The notes under the pieces: generated by a model | Databases searched by the model: none | The model's input: the letters and a program-made list of their open reading frames with translations, nothing else | What the model was told of the DNA's origin: nothing | Assembly (NCBI GenBank): GCA_036171675.1 | Contig: JAVHRO010000121.1 | Span: 14,416 to 78,415, forward strand | DNA from: Vicingus sp036171675 | GTDB lineage: Bacteria > Bacteroidota > Bacteroidia > Flavobacteriales_E > Vicingaceae | Length of the DNA stretch: 64,000 nucleotides | Reading direction: 5' to 3' | Position numbers and translations under genes: made by a program | In this document: positions 16,336 to 26,032 of the stretch, one piece after another | Numbering within the stretch: position 1 is the first letter of the stretch | Layout of the letters: each line of letters begins with the position of its first letter

Positions 16336-18351
16336 ATGAAATTCAATTTTCAAATTAAATCATTCAGTATTATTCTTATTATGCTGGTGGCATTTTTTAA
16401 TGTGAATGCACAGATATATGATCCTATCACATGGTCTTCTGAAACTAAAGTTATTAATGCAACAGAGAATGAATTAATTGTTAAAGCAACCCTTCAAAAA
16501 GGTTGGCATTTATACGCCTTGGAAATGCCAAAAGATGCTGACATGTTAGCTACTTTAGTTAAATATAGTATTTCTAATGATTTTGAGTTAGTTGGAAAAA
16601 CAACAGAAGGAAAGTACAAAACTATATATGATCCTAATTTGGCTACAAAAATAAATTATCATGAAAGAGAAGCCATTTTTACTCAGAAAATAAAAATTAA
16701 AAATAAGGCTCCATTTCAAATTTTAGATACAATTGCGTTTACCGTGTGTAATTCTGAGATGTGTTTGCCTCCTGATGAAGTTGAAATAATTTTTAATATT
16801 AATGGAGAAAGCGTAGTTGATGTTAAGAAGTCAGTAGGAACCAATAATGCTTCGAAGATTATTCCTAATCTTCCAAAATTAACTATTGAAAAACCGTTAG
16901 GAAATTGTGGTCAAGAAAAAGAAGAAATTAGTAACATTTGGATGGTTTTTTTGTTTGGTTTTCTTGGTGGTTTAATAGCATTACTTACGCCATGTGTTTT
17001 TCCGATGATTCCATTAACGGTTAGTTTTTTTACCAAAGGCGGAAAAGATGGTAAAAAAGGGTTGGGCAGAGCCATGCTCTACGGTTTTTTTATTTTTGTA
17101 ATTTATGCAGCATTAAGCATTCCATTTCATTTTAATACCGACCCCGAAGTGTTAAATGAAATAGCCACAAGTGTTTGGCTAAATGTAATTTTCTTTGCAG
17201 TATTTGTTGTTTTTGCCATTTCATTTTTTGGATTTTTCGAAATTACCTTGCCGAGCAAATTAACTAACAAAGCCGATTCGGCATCAGATGTTGGGGGTGT
17301 TATTGGTATATTCTTTATGGCATTAACATTGGCGTTGGTTTCATTCTCTTGTACAGGACCCATTTTAGGTACTGTTTTGGGTAATTCACTTAAAAATGGT
17401 CCTTGGCCAATAACCGCAGCCATGAGTGGTTTTGGTATCGCTCTTGGTTTGCCATTTGCTTTATTTGCTGCTTTTCCTAGTATTATGAGTAAATTACCAC
17501 AATCTGGTGGATGGCTCAATTCAATTAAAGTTGTTTTGGGATTCGTTGAGTTGGCGTTGGCGTTAAAGTTTTTATCGAATGCCGATTTAGTGGAACAATG
17601 GGGTTTGGTTAAAAGAGAAACTTTCTTTTTAATTTGGACATTAATTGGAGTAGGCCTTTCTTTGTATTTATTGGGTATATTAAAGTTTCCTCACGATTCG
17701 CCGATTGGAAAATTTTCACGTTTTAGAATAATTTTCACAACAATTGTTGTTCTCTTTACGATTTATACTTCAACAGGAGTGTTTAAAACTTCTCCATGGA
17801 GTCATAATTTATTAAGTGGATTTCCTCCTCCATCATTTTATAGTTGGTATGAAAATGAATCGTTTCATGCTGAATTTACTGACTTTGATTTGGCCTTTGC
17901 AGAATCAAAAAAAACCAATAAACCAGTATTGATTGATTTTACCGGTTGGGCGTGCGTGAATTGTAGGAAAATGGAAGAAACTGTCTGGACGGTTGATGCG
18001 GTAAAAGAAAAACTAAAAAATGATTTTATTCTGGTTTCACTTTACGTGGATGATAAAGTTGAATTACCTAAAGAATTGCAGGGCGTTTTTGAGTTTGACG
18101 CAAACGGCACCATCAAGAAAAAAAATATTAAAACGATTGGTAACAAATGGGCAACGTTTCAAACACAAGCTTTCAATAATAATTCTCAACCATATTATGT
18201 GATGTTATCGCCAGAAGGCGAATTGTTGGCAAATCCGGTTGGATATACTTCTGATGCCGATGAGTATTCTAAATACCTAGATTGCGGTTTAGATGCGTTT
18301 AAAAATATCAAAAAGGAAGTTGCCGCACCAACTTTTCAAATGATTAATTGA
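16336..18351 (+). CDS. dsbD: DsbD-type thiol:disulfide interchange protein
   Basis: 671 residues. A signal peptide (to about residue 25, FFNVNAQ) is followed by the N-terminal periplasmic domain (26-170) with the redox pair in VCNSEMCLPP. Eight membrane helices follow (about 200-500), including LLTPCVFPMIPLTVSFFTKG and SFSCTGPILGTVLG, which hold the two membrane cysteines. The C-terminal thioredoxin-like domain (from about 520) has DFTGWACVNCRKME. It carries electrons from cytoplasmic thioredoxin to periplasmic partners. All six cysteine positions expected of DsbD are present. It is not obviously in an operon. Confidence 0.95.
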   Translation: MKFNFQIKSFSIILIMLVAFFNVNAQIYDPITWSSETKVINATENELIVKATLQKGWHLYALEMPKDADMLATLVKYSISNDFELVGKTTEGKYKTIYDPNLATKINYHEREAIFTQKIKIKNKAPFQILDTIAFTVCNSEMCLPPDEVEIIFNINGESVVDVKKSVGTNNASKIIPNLPKLTIEKPLGNCGQEKEEISNIWMVFLFGFLGGLIALLTPCVFPMIPLTVSFFTKGGKDGKKGLGRAMLYGFFIFVIYAALSIPFHFNTDPEVLNEIATSVWLNVIFFAVFVVFAISFFGFFEITLPSKLTNKADSASDVGGVIGIFFMALTLALVSFSCTGPILGTVLGNSLKNGPWPITAAMSGFGIALGLPFALFAAFPSIMSKLPQSGGWLNSIKVVLGFVELALALKFLSNADLVEQWGLVKRETFFLIWTLIGVGLSLYLLGILKFPHDSPIGKFSRFRIIFTTIVVLFTIYTSTGVFKTSPWSHNLLSGFPPPSFYSWYENESFHAEFTDFDLAFAESKKTNKPVLIDFTGWACVNCRKMEETVWTVDAVKEKLKNDFILVSLYVDDKVELPKELQGVFEFDANGTIKKKNIKTIGNKWATFQTQAFNNNSQPYYVMLSPEGELLANPVGYTSDADEYSKYLDCGLDAFKNIKKEVAAPTFQMIN

Positions 18352-18437
18352 TTCGAAAATTATTAGGAATAAAGAACTCTTTAAATTTATTTAATTTCGT
18401 TATTTCTTTTAAAATATAACCATAAAAGATAACTGGA

Positions 18438-19184
18438 ATGAATTTATTTGGAATAGAAAATATTTGGATTTTTTTTGTATTACTTCCTATTGTTGCATTT
18501 TTATATTCGTCAGTTGGACACGGTGGAGCTAGCGGGTATTTAGCGCTAATGGCGCTTTTTGGTATGGCACCAGAAAACATGAAGCCAACAGCGTTATTGT
18601 TAAATTTATTTGTTGCTGGAATTTCATTTATTCATTATGCAAAATCAGGTTATTTTAATAAAAAATTATTTTTTTCGTTTGCAATAGCTTCCGTTCCACT
18701 TGCTTTTATGGGTGGCATGATTGAAATTGACGCTTCTTTATATAAAAAGATACTTGCCATTTTATTAATTTTTGCAACACTAAGAATGCTTAATGTGTTT
18801 GGTAAGGAATCCAGTGAAATAAAACAAATTAAAGTCTGGCAAGGATTAACCATTGGAGGGTTAATTGGATTTTTTTCTGGGTTAACAGGAATTGGGGGAG
18901 GAATCATTCTTAGTCCAATTATACTATTAATGAAATGGGGAAAAATGAAAGAAGCAGCGGCGGTTTCTGCATTATTTATTTGGGTGAACTCAGCAGCTGG
19001 TTTGGGTGGGCAATTGAGCAAAGGTGTTAAAATTGATTCACAATCTTTTATCTTAGTCGCAATAGCAGTTGCTGGAGGATTTTTAGGTGGGTATTTAGGT
19101 AGTAAAAAGTTCAATAATAAAATATTGAAATATTTATTAGCTATGGTATTATTAATGGCTTGTGCTAAACTCCTTCTTACCTAA
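18438..19184 (+). CDS. TauE/SafE family sulfite/anion exporter
   Basis: 248 residues, about eight membrane helices in two inverted halves. The paired glycine motifs SSVGHGGASGYLALMALFG (first half) and SGLTGIGGGIILSPIILL (second half) mark the TauE/SafE family. Such permeases carry sulfite, sulfoacetate or related anions; the substrate here is not shown. It lies 86 bases after dsbD on the same strand. Confidence 0.9.
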   Translation: MNLFGIENIWIFFVLLPIVAFLYSSVGHGGASGYLALMALFGMAPENMKPTALLLNLFVAGISFIHYAKSGYFNKKLFFSFAIASVPLAFMGGMIEIDASLYKKILAILLIFATLRMLNVFGKESSEIKQIKVWQGLTIGGLIGFFSGLTGIGGGIILSPIILLMKWGKMKEAAAVSALFIWVNSAAGLGGQLSKGVKIDSQSFILVAIAVAGGFLGGYLGSKKFNNKILKYLLAMVLLMACAKLLLT

Positions 19185-19207
19185 TTAAACGATTAAGTAT
19201 CTAATAA

Positions 19208-19726
19208 TTATTTGCTTTTATAAATATGACAACTATCTTTTAATAAGTGTTGTGATAGTTCGTATTTTTTATTTTCATCCAATACATTAAAATCGCGACT
19301 CATTAAACCAAAACCTTCGTCGTAGCCGATTAATGTAGTTGCAGCAAAATTGATGGTTTCTAGGGTAAGTTCTCGCAAATGAATACATCCGTCGCTTCCA
19401 CCAATTCGTTCGGAAACTTTTCGGGTTATTCCTCGTTCAATTTTTAATCCTGCTAAAGCGTTCGCTTTTTGAGCTACAAAAGGACACCCAGCATGCGGAT
19501 GGTTAGCAAATTCACTTTTGGCGTGAATTATTGTTTTTGTATTTGGTTCGATATGAATGTTCAAACGTATTAAATGGTATGGGTCAAGTAATGTTGCTTC
19601 TAACATTAAATTTCCATTTTCTAATTCAAAAGCTTCAATACCAATATCTCGTTTAGATACTAGTCGTTTTACAGGAACTCGCTCTGCCATTGGAATAGTT
19701 TTAGTTGGTTTATATTTTTCCATCAA
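19208..19726 (-). CDS. DUF2889-like protein
   Basis: 172 residues, cytoplasmic, no signal peptide. It contains LEATLLDPYHLIRLNIHI, HPHAGCPFVAQKANALAGLK, and SDGCIHLRELTLETINFAA: the spaced Cys and His residues match the DUF2889 pattern, which may bind a metal. No function is established. It lies 42 bases after the lnt stop on the same strand and may be co-transcribed with lnt. Two ATG codons begin the frame; either could be used. Confidence 0.8.
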   Translation of the reverse strand: MMEKYKPTKTIPMAERVPVKRLVSKRDIGIEAFELENGNLMLEATLLDPYHLIRLNIHIEPNTKTIIHAKSEFANHPHAGCPFVAQKANALAGLKIERGITRKVSERIGGSDGCIHLRELTLETINFAATTLIGYDEGFGLMSRDFNVLDENKKYELSQHLLKDSCHIYKSK

Positions 19727-19768
19727 GTAATTAAGTTGATAATGATAGATTTATTGAGTTTGATGTTG

Positions 19769-21373
19769 TTAAATGTTTTTTGGTTTGAAGTAAAGTGTTA
19801 AACTCCATAATAGTAGAAGAACTGCAATAAATGCAGAAATTCTACCTAAATAATCACCATTAATGGAGTAGAAAGTAGTTTTATTGTTGAGGTTAATTTT
19901 ACCCGAAATCACATCTTGTTTCCACCATTTGGTAGCTTGCGAAATATCTCCTTTTTGGTTGATAAAGCATGAAATTCCTGTATTTGCACTTCGGGCTATA
20001 CTCCTTCTGTTTTCAATAGCTCTAATTCTGGCGTAAGATAAATGTTGTTTGTATCCGGGAGTATCTTCCCACCAACCATCGTTGGTAATAATAAAAATTA
20101 TATTGGCTCCTTTTTTTACGTAGTCACTAACATATTCGCCGTAGATGGATTCGTAACAGATTACTGGTGCTATTTTAACTTTATCATTGTCGAAGATCTT
20201 AGCTTCTTTTTCAACTCCTAAACTGCCCATTGTGCCACCTAAGTTTATCGCAAAGCTTTCAAATGGACTTAATAAGCTAGAAAAAGGCATTTTTTCTACA
20301 CCTAACACCAATTTTGATTTATGATAAATTTTGATTTTTTCTGATGTTGAAATTTGTAAAGCCGTATTAAAAGCATCATACCAGTTTCCTGTTTGTTCGT
20401 CGGGGCGAGCTGTTGAAGTAGGTTTTTCTTTGCTCTTTGGATAATCAATGAAAGTATTGGCTCCAATCATTAGTTTTGTTTTTGGAAAATCGACCAACAT
20501 TTTTTCACTTTCTATAACGCCATAATTTTTGTTTAAATCTACTTCTAAACAACCTCGTGGTATGGCAGTTTCTGGGGCTAACACAAAGTCAATTCTGCTG
20601 TTCAATTTTTGTTTTGCAAGACCAAGTATCCTATCTACCTGCTGAGCCTCGGTCATTCCCCCAAATTTGTCTTTGTAGGGATCAATATTGGGCTGAACCA
20701 CCACCACATTTAATGGATTTGCTACTTCATTATAATTTCTATACCTAATAATAGAAATAATTGATGGTACAATAAGCAGGCTAAGAATTATAAAAATCAT
20801 TTTTTTTTGTTCGGCTAATTTTTCCCCCAACAAAGCTGTTTTTTTGAAAATGTTAAATATCAATATGTTTATGATTAAAATCCATAGGCTACCACCGAGT
20901 GCTCCAGTATATTCATACCATTGAATTAGCATGGTGTAATTGGCAAATGAATTTCCAAAAGTTGACCAAGGGTGAGATAAATCCCAATTGTAGTGCACCC
21001 ATTCAAAGCCTATCCATAAAACTATTAGGGCAAAATATCCGCGAGTAGGACCTAATCGTTTTTTTATAATATGAAACCAAACAAAAATGGTTGCCATAAA
21101 TAATGAATTCAACACTTCAGCCATTACCATTCCAGCTTCGGAAGCATACCAAATCCACCAAGTACTGAATGTATTAAAAACTAAAAATGCGAGATAGGCA
21201 TAACCAAAAAGTACCAAGGGTTTTTTCTTGTTTTGGTAAATGTAATACTCGATGTACAGAAGGGGGAGAAAGGCAACAAAAAATAATGGTGCTAAATTGC
21301 CTGTCTCTGGCCAAGAAATGCCCATTAGTAAACCGCTTAAAATAGATAACCCGAGAAGTTTTAATTTTTGCAT
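19769..21373 (-). CDS. lnt: apolipoprotein N-acyltransferase
   Basis: 534 residues, inner-membrane enzyme that adds the third acyl chain to lipoproteins. About seven membrane helices (1-215 and one at the C-terminus) surround a periplasmic nitrilase-like domain (about 220-490). The catalytic triad residues can be placed: Glu in APETAIPRG, Lys in YHKSKLVLGVEKMPF, and Cys in PVICYESIYGEYV. NDGWWEDTPGYKQHLSYARI is also family-typical. The start MQKLKLLGLSILSGLLMG at 21373 fits. Confidence 0.95.
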   Translation of the reverse strand: MQKLKLLGLSILSGLLMGISWPETGNLAPLFFVAFLPLLYIEYYIYQNKKKPLVLFGYAYLAFLVFNTFSTWWIWYASEAGMVMAEVLNSLFMATIFVWFHIIKKRLGPTRGYFALIVLWIGFEWVHYNWDLSHPWSTFGNSFANYTMLIQWYEYTGALGGSLWILIINILIFNIFKKTALLGEKLAEQKKMIFIILSLLIVPSIISIIRYRNYNEVANPLNVVVVQPNIDPYKDKFGGMTEAQQVDRILGLAKQKLNSRIDFVLAPETAIPRGCLEVDLNKNYGVIESEKMLVDFPKTKLMIGANTFIDYPKSKEKPTSTARPDEQTGNWYDAFNTALQISTSEKIKIYHKSKLVLGVEKMPFSSLLSPFESFAINLGGTMGSLGVEKEAKIFDNDKVKIAPVICYESIYGEYVSDYVKKGANIIFIITNDGWWEDTPGYKQHLSYARIRAIENRRSIARSANTGISCFINQKGDISQATKWWKQDVISGKINLNNKTTFYSINGDYLGRISAFIAVLLLLWSLTLYFKPKNI

Positions 21374-21449
21374 AAGCTTTTAGGTTCAACGGTTAAAGAT
21401 CGAGGTTTAGGTTTTATTTTAGAACTTATGAGTAAAATGTTTTGGCTAA

Positions 21450-22616
21450 TTACTTTTGTTTTCTTCGTTCTTTTTCTTTTAAAATTAGAGATAATTCTCG
21501 ACCTGTTTGTCCTGCAATTGAAGTGTTTTCTTCAGCCCTTCTAATTAAATAAGGGATAACATCTTTAACTGGTCCGTAAGGAACATATTTGGTAACGTTG
21601 TAACCATTTTTAGCTAAGTTCATACTAATATGATCGCTCATGCCAAGCAATTGTGCAAAGTAAACACGTTGGTCGTCCAAGGCAATATTATGCTCTTTCA
21701 TTAAATCAATTAGGTATTGCGTGCTTCCTTCATTATGGCTTCCACAACAGAACGATATTTTATCAATGTTTTCAGTGCAAAATTTGAGTGCAGCATTAAA
21801 ATCCCTATCGGTACTTGCTTTGTCTGGTTGCGTAGGGTCTTTATATCCCATTTCAATAGCTCGTTCACGTTCTTTTTCAATATAGGCACCTCTAACCAAT
21901 TTCATTCCTATAAAAAATCCCTCTTGGTCAGCCATGGTTTTTAGGTTTTTTAAATAATCTAATCTGTCCCATCTATAAAGTTGAATGGTATTAAACACAA
22001 CGGCTTTTTGTTTGTTATAAGTTCTCATCATTTCTAAGGCCAATTGGTCAATAGAACCCTGAATCCAACTATCTTCTGCATCGATAAAAATAGGAATACC
22101 CGAATCAGAGGCATTTTTACACATTTTATTAATTCTACCTCTTACTCGTTCAAATTCTTCTATTTCTGCAATAGTCAATTCTTGTTTTGCATTTACTTTT
22201 TCTAATAATCCAAAACGGGCAAAGCCAGTTGTTTTAAAAACTGAAAAAGGAATAAGTTTTGTAGATCGTGCTTTTTTTATGGTTGAAATGGTTTCAACAA
22301 CATTGGCATCAAAATCTTCTTCACTTTCTTTTCCTTCGGCAGAATAATCTAAAATGGTTTTTACATTATTTTGACCCAACTGGTTAATGGTAGTGTCACA
22401 TTCTGTAATGTTTTCTCCTCCACAAAATTGTTTGTAAATGGTTGATTTAATAATAGGCGTTACTGGAAAGTGAATAAAATTAAAAAATTTCAATAATGAA
22501 GGGCTCATTTTTATTAGCCAATTCCAACTAATTATTTTAAATAACCAATAGCTTCGTTTCAAATCGTCTTGATTTTTGCCTTTAAAAGCAACTTCTGTGT
22601 TACTAAAATTTATCAT
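21450..22616 (-). CDS. proline dehydrogenase
   Basis: 388 residues, the flavin-dependent proline dehydrogenase (first step of proline breakdown to glutamate), as a stand-alone enzyme and not fused to P5C dehydrogenase. The TIM barrel carries FIDAEDSWIQ, NTIQLYRWDRLDYL, GMKLVRGAYIEKERERA, and the C-terminal YVPYGPVKDVIPYLIRRAEE with the paired Arg residues that bind proline. It is divergent from aroB. No P5C dehydrogenase gene lies in the window. Confidence 0.94.
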   Translation of the reverse strand: MINFSNTEVAFKGKNQDDLKRSYWLFKIISWNWLIKMSPSLLKFFNFIHFPVTPIIKSTIYKQFCGGENITECDTTINQLGQNNVKTILDYSAEGKESEEDFDANVVETISTIKKARSTKLIPFSVFKTTGFARFGLLEKVNAKQELTIAEIEEFERVRGRINKMCKNASDSGIPIFIDAEDSWIQGSIDQLALEMMRTYNKQKAVVFNTIQLYRWDRLDYLKNLKTMADQEGFFIGMKLVRGAYIEKERERAIEMGYKDPTQPDKASTDRDFNAALKFCTENIDKISFCCGSHNEGSTQYLIDLMKEHNIALDDQRVYFAQLLGMSDHISMNLAKNGYNVTKYVPYGPVKDVIPYLIRRAEENTSIAGQTGRELSLILKEKERRKQK

Positions 22617-22658
22617 AAATTTTTAATTGAAAATATTATACGAAAGTAGAAGATTTTT

Positions 22659-22691
22659 TTGGTTTCACTAGTCTTAAAAGTGGTATTTTTG
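22659..22691 (+). promoter_or_regulatory. promoter of aroB-aroA
   Basis: TTG at 22659-22661, a 22-base spacer, and TATTTTTG at 22684-22691, 20 bases before the aroB start. Confidence 0.6.
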
Positions 22692-22711
22692 ACAATAAAT
22701 TTTTACTAACA

Positions 22712-23797
22712 ATGGCTACCAAAATCAAAACAATAAAAACGCATAATTCCGAAGTATACATTGGTAATGAAGTGTTATTGTTGTTAAATGAGTTTTTGGT
22801 TTCTTACAACAAATCAAAAATATTTTTATTGGTTGATGAAAATACCTTACATCACTGCGCAACACAGCTGATAAGTAATGTAAATAAATTAGAAAATGCT
22901 GAAATAATAGAAATTGAATGTGGTGAGGAAAATAAGACCATTGACATTTGTTATCATCTATGGAAAACGCTTGCAGATTACAATGCAAACAGAGATTCAT
23001 TATTGATTAATTTGGGAGGAGGAGTAATAACCGATATGGGAGGTTTTGTTGCTTCGACCTTTAAACGAGGAATCGATTTTATTAATATCCCAACCACATT
23101 GCTAGCACAAATTGATGCTTCGGTTGGAGGTAAAGTGGGGGTGGATTTGGATGGATTAAAAAACATGGTGGGAGTATTCAATGAACCTCGAGCAGTTTTT
23201 ATTTATCCCGATTTTTTAAAAACATTAGACAAACGTCAAATGCTGTCGGGATATGCTGAAGCTTTTAAACACGCATTAATTAGTGATGAAAAATATTGGA
23301 ATCAACTTAAAAATGGAATGCTGTCTGATGCAACATCTTGGATAGATTTAATATCCACCTCAATTCAGATTAAAAACACTATTGTTCTAACTGATCCAAC
23401 TGAAAAGGGAAAACGCAAGTTGCTAAATTTTGGACATACCATCGGTCATGCTGTAGAAACTCATTTTATGAATGGAGATGATCTGCCATTGTTGCATGGT
23501 GAAGCAGTGGTAATTGGAATGATTTGTGAAGCCTTTATCTCATCCAAATTGAATGGGTTACCTGATGATGAATTGAAAGATATTGTTTCCACATTTTCCA
23601 CATTTTATAAATTGCCAAACATTAATATTGATGATTATCATGTAATCATGGGGTTGATGAAAAAGGATAAAAAGAACACGAATTCGGACATTAAATTTAC
23701 CTTGTTAAAGGAGGTTGGTGCTGCCACTTTTAATCATCATGTAGATCCATCAACCATTGTCCAATCGTTTAACTATTATAATTCACTTTATAATTAG
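22712..23797 (+). CDS. aroB: 3-dehydroquinate synthase
   Basis: 361 residues, second step of the shikimate pathway (DAHP to 3-dehydroquinate; NAD- and metal-dependent). Seen are LINLGGGVITDMGGFVASTF (NAD-binding), FINIPTTLLAQIDASVGGKV, the metal ligands Glu in GYAEAFKHALI, His in FGHTIGHAVE, and His in LLHGEAVVIGM. The product feeds aroA, which follows after 5 bases. Confidence 0.96.
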   Translation: MATKIKTIKTHNSEVYIGNEVLLLLNEFLVSYNKSKIFLLVDENTLHHCATQLISNVNKLENAEIIEIECGEENKTIDICYHLWKTLADYNANRDSLLINLGGGVITDMGGFVASTFKRGIDFINIPTTLLAQIDASVGGKVGVDLDGLKNMVGVFNEPRAVFIYPDFLKTLDKRQMLSGYAEAFKHALISDEKYWNQLKNGMLSDATSWIDLISTSIQIKNTIVLTDPTEKGKRKLLNFGHTIGHAVETHFMNGDDLPLLHGEAVVIGMICEAFISSKLNGLPDDELKDIVSTFSTFYKLPNINIDDYHVIMGLMKKDKKNTNSDIKFTLLKEVGAATFNHHVDPSTIVQSFNYYNSLYN

Positions 23798-23802
23798 GTG
23801 GT

Positions 23803-25095
23803 TTGACCATTCAAGTTGACCATATCAGTAAAAAGTTGAATGGAGTTATTAATCTTACTTCATCAAAAAGCATAAGTAATCGGGTGCTTATTATTAAAGC
23901 GTTGAGTGGTATAGATTTTGAAATTGATAACCTTGCTGAAGCAAAAGATACCAAAATATTAACAAAACTTCTTTCAGCTACCGACTTAACTAATTTTGAT
24001 GTTGGCCATGCAGGAACGGTGATGCGTTTTTTAACTGCTTTTTTATCTATGGAAAAAGGTGATTTTGTATTAACTGGTTCAGAAAGAATGCAACAACGAC
24101 CTATTCAACTTTTGGTAGATGCATTGAGAAATCTTGGGGCAGAAATTGAATATTTGAAAAATGAAGGTTATCCTCCTTTAAAAATTAGAGGAAATATGTT
24201 GGCAGGTGGAAAAATCCAAATTGATGGATCGGTTAGTAGCCAGTATATTTCTGCATTGATGTTGGTGGCACCATATATGCGCAATGGATTGAAAATTGTT
24301 TTCGAAGGAAAACTAACCTCAAAACCATATTTGGAAATGACGGCTCAAATTATGCAATATTTTGGTGCTGAGTTGATTTGGCAAGAAGATGCAATAGATA
24401 TTAAAGCTGGAAAATATGTTGCCAGAGATTTTTTTGTTGAAGCTGACTGGAGTGCTGCATCATACTGGTATGGAATGGCTGCACTTGCTAAGGATGCAGA
24501 TGTTACATTGTCTGGTTTACAAAAAAATAGCCTTCAAGGAGATTCAGTGGTGTCTAAAATTTATGAAAACTTTGGGGTTAAAACCGAGTATATTAAAAAT
24601 GGAATTCGATTAACCAAGGACTTAAAATTCACCACTCAAAATTCACTACTTAGTTTAGATTTTACAGATTGTCCTGATATCGCTCAAACTGTTGCTGTAA
24701 CTTGTGCAGCTATGAAAATATCGGCTAAGTTTACTGGATTACATACGCTCCGTATTAAAGAAACTGACCGTATTTCTGCGTTACAAACTGAACTTAACAA
24801 GTTGAATTATAGTGTTGATGTAAATGAAGATGAGCTAATTATTTTGACTTCATTGCCAAATCAAACATCATTGCGAACGGAACAATGTGAAGTGAAGCAA
24901 TCTGCTTCAAATAATAAGATTTCTTCGTACCTCGCAATGTCGAGTATTAAAACCTATGACGACCACAGAATGGCGATGGCTTTTGCTCCGCTTGGCTTGC
25001 TTTATCCAATTAAAATTGACGATGAACAAGTAGTGGTAAAATCATATCCCGATTTTTGGAATGATTTGAAAAAAGTAGGTTTTAAAGTTGTTTAA
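23803..25095 (+). CDS. aroA: 3-phosphoshikimate 1-carboxyvinyltransferase (EPSP synthase), with a repeat-derived insert
   Basis: 430 residues, penultimate step of the shikimate pathway. The start is TTG at 23803: it gives the normal N-terminus (VDHISKKLNGVINLTSSKSI) and no ATG is near. Family marks are LTSSKSISNRVLI (Lys/Ser/Arg), GHAGTVMRFLTAFL, GSERMQQRP, VSSQYISALML, DFTDCPDIAQTVAV, LRIKETDRI and YDDHRMAMAFAPLGL. Between the last two, residues about 356-380 are encoded by a palindromic repeat (24869-24939) not expected in the family; the frame stays open and the catalytic motifs on both sides are intact. It lies 5 bases after aroB. Its TAA shares bases with the convergent glutaminase stop. 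Confidence 0.95.
   Translation: MTIQVDHISKKLNGVINLTSSKSISNRVLIIKALSGIDFEIDNLAEAKDTKILTKLLSATDLTNFDVGHAGTVMRFLTAFLSMEKGDFVLTGSERMQQRPIQLLVDALRNLGAEIEYLKNEGYPPLKIRGNMLAGGKIQIDGSVSSQYISALMLVAPYMRNGLKIVFEGKLTSKPYLEMTAQIMQYFGAELIWQEDAIDIKAGKYVARDFFVEADWSAASYWYGMAALAKDADVTLSGLQKNSLQGDSVVSKIYENFGVKTEYIKNGIRLTKDLKFTTQNSLLSLDFTDCPDIAQTVAVTCAAMKISAKFTGLHTLRIKETDRISALQTELNKLNYSVDVNEDELIILTSLPNQTSLRTEQCEVKQSASNNKISSYLAMSSIKTYDDHRMAMAFAPLGLLYPIKIDDEQVVVKSYPDFWNDLKKVGFKVV
24869..24939. repeat. Bacteroidota-type palindromic repeat inside aroA
   Basis: The outer arms are perfect: CATTGCGA (24869-24876) and TCGCAATG (24932-24939). The inner arms GAAGCAATCT (24894-24903) and AGATTTCTTC (24917-24926) pair in 9 of 10 positions. 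The arms match the CATTGCGA...GAAGCAATCT type of palindrome that I recall as a dispersed intergenic repeat in Bacteroidota genomes. Here it is 71 bases long and read in frame. Confidence 0.75.
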
Positions 25096-26006
25096 AAAAT
25101 AGAAGATTGAGTTTTTGTAGTAAATTGCTCTAAAAACCGCATGCCTTTGTATGAATTTCCTTTTTCATTTAATTTAGGGCTCCAAACTGCAATGGCATAT
25201 TTGTGAGGGTGTATGGCGATGATTCCGCCGCCAACACCACTTTTTCCTGGAAGTCCAACTTTAAAAGCAAATTCACCCGATTCATCGTAAAAACCACAAG
25301 TTTGCATTAGCGCATTTATTCGTTTGGTTTGGCTTTTATTTAAAATTTCATGATGGTCGGTCAATTTATGACCTCCATTAGCCAAAAAGAGAAAAGTTTT
25401 CGAAAGTTCCTTACAATCCATCTCTAACGAACAAAGGTTGAAGTAAAAATCTAACACTTCTGTGGCATCATTTTCAATATTGCCTAACGACTTTATGAAA
25501 TTACATAAGGCAATGTTGCGGTAACCAGCAGATTTTTCTGAATCAGCAATTTTTTTTGAATAATTTAAAGTTGGATTATCAGAAACTTCCCTAACAAATG
25601 TTAAAAACTCTTCTTTAGCATTGCCAAAATGAGAAAGTAATATATCGCAAATTACAATTGCGCCCGCATTTATAAATGGATTTCTTGGAATACCATTATC
25701 TGCTTCAAGTTGAACTAACGAATTAAAATGTGTCCCAGATGGTTCTACTCCCAATCTATTCCATATTTCCTCTCCTTTTATTCGGTACGCCAAACTAATT
25801 AATAAAACTTTAGCAATACTTTGAATTGAAAATTTCACATTACAATTACCAAAACCGAATTCTTGGCGATCGATAGTGGATATATGTACTCCAAAATTAT
25901 TTGGGTTAATATTTCCTAATTCAGGAATGTAAGTGGCAATTTGACCTTTATCATCAATTTTTTTAACGTCTTGATAAACTTCTTCAATAATTTTTTCGTA
26001 GTTCAC
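25092..26006 (-). CDS. glsA: glutaminase
   Basis: 304 residues, serine-dependent beta-lactamase-like glutaminase (glutamine to glutamate and ammonia). The active-site Ser-x-x-Lys is in FSIQSIAKVLLI (near residue 63). NPFINAGAIVICDILL, YRNIALCNFIKSLGN, and the C-terminal GLPGKSGVGGGIIAIHP with WSPKLNEKGNSYKG are family marks. The gene converges on aroA: the two stop codons share the TTAA at 25092-25095. It lies 26 bases after gapA on the same strand. Confidence 0.95.
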   Translation of the reverse strand: MNYEKIIEEVYQDVKKIDDKGQIATYIPELGNINPNNFGVHISTIDRQEFGFGNCNVKFSIQSIAKVLLISLAYRIKGEEIWNRLGVEPSGTHFNSLVQLEADNGIPRNPFINAGAIVICDILLSHFGNAKEEFLTFVREVSDNPTLNYSKKIADSEKSAGYRNIALCNFIKSLGNIENDATEVLDFYFNLCSLEMDCKELSKTFLFLANGGHKLTDHHEILNKSQTKRINALMQTCGFYDESGEFAFKVGLPGKSGVGGGIIAIHPHKYAIAVWSPKLNEKGNSYKGMRFLEQFTTKTQSSIF

Positions 26007-26032
26007 TCTAATTGACTTAAGTTGTAAATTAT

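Noticed and set aside
17127..19114. Long frames on the minus strand opposite dsbD and the TauE/SafE gene
   Set aside because: They are antisense shadows of membrane-protein genes, rich in Pro, Asn and Lys with no domains.
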